From assembly GCA_029932755.1 (NCBI GenBank), contig JAOZPK010000046.1, positions 1 to 15,821 of the forward strand: a DNA stretch of 15,821 nucleotides. Reading direction: 5' to 3'. Positions 13,235-15,821 of the stretch are shown one piece after another (position 1 is the first letter of the stretch; each line of letters opens with the position of its first letter). This DNA is from Candidatus Cloacimonadota bacterium (lineage in GTDB: Bacteria > Cloacimonadota > Cloacimonadia > Cloacimonadales > TCS61). A program made the position numbers and the translations under genes. Below the pieces are notes generated by a model. It searched no databases. It was not told the DNA's origin and saw only the letters and a list, made by a program, of their open reading frames with translations.

Positions 13235-13759
13235 ATGCAAATTACAATTACTGCACGTCACTTTGATTTAACAAATGCCATCAGAGATCATATTGATGGA
13301 TCCTGTGTAAAATTGGAAAGGTATTTTGATCATATAATGACAGCTAACTTTATTCTTTCGTTAGAAAAGAATGGAAACAAAGCTGAATTAATAGTCCATG
13401 CACCCAAGCATAACTTGAAATGTGAAGCTATTGAAAAAAATATGTATCTTGCTATTGATAATGCTGTTGACAAAATGGAGCAGCAAATTAAGAAGATGAA
13501 AGATAAATGGATAGATCATAATAAGAAAAGTCTCAAGGAAAATCTTCATTTTGTTTATGCAGATCTTATCGAAAGAAATGAAGGCAAAAAAGTAGTGAAA
13601 ATAAAAAGGATATTAGCTGAGAATTTAACAGTTGAAGACGCACTGGAAAAATTTGATAATATAGATAGTATGTATTTGGTATTTAAGAATTTAGAAACTG
13701 ATAAGATTAATGTGCTAGTGAAAAAAGATAAAGAACATTATAAATTAATAGAGGCATAA
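13235..13759 (+). CDS. hpf: Long-form ribosome hibernation promoting factor
   Basis: HPF binds the 30S decoding region and inactivates ribosomes under stress. The 174 residues have an N-terminal ribosome-binding domain (about 1-98, MQITITARHFDLTNAIRDHI and the following beta strands) and a C-terminal domain (about 121-174, KRILAENLTVEDALEKFDNIDSMYLVFKN and YKLIEA end) joined by a charged linker. The second domain identifies the long form, which in other bacteria dimerises ribosomes into 100S particles, unlike the short enterobacterial HPF (about 95 residues). The SD AAGGAG before the ATG is one of the best in the window. The position downstream of rpoN is conserved from enterobacteria, apart from the two genes lpdA and lipA in between. 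Confidence 0.92.
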   Translation: MQITITARHFDLTNAIRDHIDGSCVKLERYFDHIMTANFILSLEKNGNKAELIVHAPKHNLKCEAIEKNMYLAIDNAVDKMEQQIKKMKDKWIDHNKKSLKENLHFVYADLIERNEGKKVVKIKRILAENLTVEDALEKFDNIDSMYLVFKNLETDKINVLVKKDKEHYKLIEA

Positions 13760-13771
13760 AAGACATAGATA

Positions 13772-13801
13772 GAACCCGTTCCACTTGACGGGAATGGGTT
13801 C
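13772..13801 (+). promoter_or_regulatory. Strong hairpin between hpf and hprK
   Basis: GAACCCGTTCC (13772-13782) and GGAATGGGTTC (13791-13801) form an 11-bp stem with one G-U wobble and an 8-nt loop. It starts 12 nt after the hpf stop and ends 19 nt before the hprK ATG. No U-run follows (ACTATTAAAAG), so it is not a standard intrinsic terminator. An mRNA processing or stability element, or a control of hprK translation, is more likely. Confidence 0.6.
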
Positions 13802-13820
13802 ACTATTAAAAGTAGGTAAT

Positions 13821-14786
13821 ATGAAAAAATTAAGCATAAAAGAGTTATATGAACTAAAGAAAAAAGATCTTTCACTTTCATTGATCACTCATCCAAATAC
13901 AATGCAGGGTTATATTACTACTTCATTTTTGAATAGACCAGGACTTGCACTAACAGGCTATTTTGACCGATTTGAATATAACAGAATACAAATATTTGGT
14001 GAAACCGAGATCAGCTATCTGCAATCTCTAAAAGAAGAAGTTCTTTATAATAACATCAAAGAAACACTAGTTTATGATATTCCAGCGATTATCATAACTA
14101 AGGGACTTTCTGTTCCAAAACAAATAGAATTTCTTGCTAATGAAATGATGATCCCGATCTTTTTATCAAGATTGTCAACAGACAAACTTTTTAATTCTCT
14201 ACGAATATATTTACAAAGTGTTTTTGCTGAATCAAAAACAATTCACGGCACATTAATTGATGTTTTTGGGGTTGGAATTCTTTTAACAGGTAAAAGTGGA
14301 ATTGGGAAAAGTGAATGCGCACTTGAATTGGTTGAACGTGGTCAACGTCTGATAACCGATGATGTGGTGAAGATAACTTCAAAAGATGATATTTTGGTTG
14401 GATGTGCAACAAATAACTATGGGCACTTCATGGAAGTAAGAGGAATAGGGCTTATTGATGTTGCAAAAATGTTTGGGATACAAGCTGTCAGGATGAAGAA
14501 AAGGATCGATGTTCAGATCGAATTAATGCCTTGGAAAGATAATATGGATTATGAGAGGATCGGATTAAGTAATAATTCTGTAGATATACTTGGAAACAAG
14601 ATCCCTATCATCTATCTTCCAATTTCTCCCGGGAAAAATGTTGCGGTCATTATCGAAGTGGTTGCAATGAATCATATTTCTAAATTATTTGGATATGATG
14701 CTGCACAAGAATACACAAATAAATTGCAGGAAGATCTAAAAAGAAAAGCTAAAATACGTGAAAAACAGGTCGAGGAAAGGAAATAG
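13821..14786 (+). CDS. hprK: HPr kinase/phosphorylase
   Basis: HPrK/P phosphorylates Ser46 of HPr using ATP or pyrophosphate and reverses this by phosphorolysis, linking PTS flux to cell energy state. I start at the ATG at 13821, preceded by GTAGGTAAT; the longer in-frame TTG at 13785 lies in the loop of the hairpin and is unlikely. The 321 residues comprise an N-terminal domain (about 1-130) and a kinase domain with catalytic His142 (IHGTLIDVFGVGILL), Walker A GKSGIGKS (157-164), DD at 180-181, the HPrK signature EVRGIGLIDV (205-214) and PISPGKN (268-273, which I read as the K-loop). This length matches full two-domain HPrK, not the short alphaproteobacterial form. The substrate HPr with Ser46 is the next gene. 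Confidence 0.94.
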   Translation: MKKLSIKELYELKKKDLSLSLITHPNTMQGYITTSFLNRPGLALTGYFDRFEYNRIQIFGETEISYLQSLKEEVLYNNIKETLVYDIPAIIITKGLSVPKQIEFLANEMMIPIFLSRLSTDKLFNSLRIYLQSVFAESKTIHGTLIDVFGVGILLTGKSGIGKSECALELVERGQRLITDDVVKITSKDDILVGCATNNYGHFMEVRGIGLIDVAKMFGIQAVRMKKRIDVQIELMPWKDNMDYERIGLSNNSVDILGNKIPIIYLPISPGKNVAVIIEVVAMNHISKLFGYDAAQEYTNKLQEDLKRKAKIREKQVEERK

Positions 14787-14807
14787 ATAAATAGGATTTC
14801 AAAAAAT

Positions 14808-15074
14808 ATGATAAGAAAAACAATAAAGATTGTTAATAAACTTGGAATGCATGCCAGACCGGCTACAATGATCGTGAAGGCTGCTACAAAATATAGATCA
14901 GAATTTAAAATTGTAAAATCTGATATGGAAATTAATGGGAAAAGTATAATGGGTGTAATGACGTTAGCGGCAGAATTTGGTTCAGAACTTGAACTGGTTG
15001 CTGACGGAGTTGACGAAGAATTTTTAATAAAAGAAATTTCTGAAATGTTCGCAAGTAAATTTGGAGAAGAATAG
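14808..15074 (+). CDS. ptsH: HPr, phosphocarrier protein of the PTS
   Basis: HPr accepts phosphate from Enzyme I on His15 and passes it to EIIA domains; HPrK phosphorylates it on Ser46. The 88 residues show LGMHARPATMIV with His15 and Arg17, and INGKSIMGVMTL with Ser46 in the standard place, so both phosphorylation sites are intact. This supports a functional pair with the hprK gene 21 bp upstream. The enterobacterial gene near this position encodes NPr of the nitrogen PTS; the intact Ser46 and HPrK make this a regulatory HPr. Only a distant AGGA precedes the ATG. No EII component is seen in the window, so the acceptor of the phosphate is unknown. Confidence 0.95.
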   Translation: MIRKTIKIVNKLGMHARPATMIVKAATKYRSEFKIVKSDMEINGKSIMGVMTLAAEFGSELELVADGVDEEFLIKEISEMFASKFGEE

Positions 15075-15079
15075 TAAAA

Positions 15080-15821
15080 GTGAAAAAGATCAAAGGAAAT
15101 TCGGTTTCTACTGGAATTGCCATCGGTAAAGCAAAGCTAATTAAAAAAGATGAATTGTATATTAAGCGCAAGAAGATTCAGAGGAATGAGGTAGAAAAAG
15201 AGTTTAACCGTTTTAATAAGGATCTTAAATTTGTTGTTGATGAATTAGACAAACTTATAGGTGATTATACATATTCACAAGAAAATAGGGATATTTTAGA
15301 ATCTCACAAAATGATATTGAAAGATCCTCTATTTAATAGTAGAATAACAGAACTTATTTCAAAAAAACTACATAGTTTAGAGCATGCTATTAGTATCTAT
15401 TTTACTGAAGCTACAGATATTTTTAGTAACATGAATAATAAATATCTTTCACACAGAGTTAATGATTTTGAGGATGTTGCATACAGACTTTTAAGTCACA
15501 TTATGGATAAGAGAAAAGATATTTTAGAAAAAGTGGATGAAAACTCAATTCTTATTATGGAGAATATTTCCCCTTCTTTTGTGACAAAAGTTTTTGATAA
15601 AAATATTCAAGGATTATGCACAGAACGAGGTAGTAGAAATTCGCATAGCAGTATTATCGCTCGATCTATGAATCTTCCAATGTTAGTGAATACACTAGGA
15701 TTATTGGGAAATATTAAAGACGGGGAAGATATGATTATCGACGGGAATGATGGTTTTGTAATTATATCTCCTACAAAAAGTGTTTTAAAAAAGTATGAGG
15801 CAATTTGCAAAAAAGAGAAAA
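15080..15821 (+). CDS. ptsI: PTS Enzyme I, N-terminal part (cut by window edge)
   Basis: I translated this frame directly; it is open to the right edge, with 247 residues visible of about 570 expected. Enzyme I takes phosphate from phosphoenolpyruvate and passes it to HPr. The N-terminus KIKGNSVSTGIAIGKA is typical. The helical HPr-binding domain follows (about 30-145, including ILESHKMILKDPLF). The phosphohistidine region reads TERGSRNSHSSIIARSMNLP, with His189 at the same number as in E. coli; the usual GGRTSH is changed to GSRNSH. The GTG start lies 5 bp after the ptsH stop; GGAG is about 13 nt upstream, within the end of ptsH. The PEP-binding C-terminal domain is outside the window. NtrY-linked EI-Ntr is disfavoured because no GAF domain precedes. 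Confidence 0.93.
   Translation, partial: MKKIKGNSVSTGIAIGKAKLIKKDELYIKRKKIQRNEVEKEFNRFNKDLKFVVDELDKLIGDYTYSQENRDILESHKMILKDPLFNSRITELISKKLHSLEHAISIYFTEATDIFSNMNNKYLSHRVNDFEDVAYRLLSHIMDKRKDILEKVDENSILIMENISPSFVTKVFDKNIQGLCTERGSRNSHSSIIARSMNLPMLVNTLGLLGNIKDGEDMIIDGNDGFVIISPTKSVLKKYEAICKKEK

Noticed and set aside
13772..13801. Hairpin before hprK as a Rho-independent terminator
   Set aside because: No U-run follows the stem on either strand, and hprK lies immediately downstream on the same strand.
13785..13820. Upstream TTG start for hprK adding 12 residues
   Set aside because: The TTG lies within the hairpin loop without an SD; the ATG at 13821 has a GTAGG upstream and gives the expected N-terminus.

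Overview
The window is chromosomal DNA from an AT-rich (about one third G+C by eye) diderm bacterium that makes LPS. The LPS evidence is KdsA, KdsC, an LpxH-type hydrolase, LptC, an OstA/LptA-like protein and LptB. Several starts have good Shine-Dalgarno (SD) sequences, and the clearest promoters carry TTGACA -35 boxes rather than the Bacteroidota-type TTTG/TAnnTTTG pattern. A lipoprotein LptC, long-form HPF and HPr kinase together suggest a lineage near the FCB group, for example Cloacimonadota. That placement is an inference from gene content, not a database result. I see no mobile element, CRISPR array, tRNA or rRNA, and no gene-free stretch longer than about 215 bases.

Left part (1-3460). 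The minus strand holds the start of a PAS-domain sensor cut by the window edge and a stand-alone P-loop ATPase. Divergent from them on the plus strand are an exported protein that looks like a degenerate 5'-nucleotidase/metallophosphatase fold and a XerC/XerD tyrosine recombinase. The divergent intergenic region holds a perfect 10-bp inverted repeat carrying a TTGACA box in each arm.

Middle (3460-5490, minus strand). An apparent operon runs DUF4159 exported protein, LpxH-like hydrolase, cyclophilin lipoprotein, and ends in a probable intrinsic terminator.

Right part (5580-15821, plus strand). A long same-strand run reads kdsA, kdsC, lptC, ostA-like, lptB, rpoN, lpd, lipA, hpf, hprK, ptsH, ptsI (cut by the edge). 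It parallels the enterobacterial kdsC-lptCAB-rpoN-hpf-ptsN-rapZ-npr locus. Differences are that lpd and lipA sit between rpoN and hpf, and that ptsN/rapZ/npr are replaced by HPr kinase, a Ser46-containing HPr and Enzyme I. No sugar-specific EII is visible, so this looks like a regulatory phosphotransfer branch. Genes are tightly packed with three out-of-frame overlaps. The main breaks are a 126-bp gap before lptB, which has its own promoter and apparently an almost leaderless start, and a strong hairpin between hpf and hprK.

The families are mostly well known. The less ordinary signals are the hybrid rpoN/hpf/HPrK-PTS arrangement, the lptB promoter architecture, the hpf-hprK hairpin, the roughly 31-residue periodicity in the OstA-like protein, and the metal-ligand-less nucleotidase-like protein. 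I found no clearly undescribed multi-gene system.
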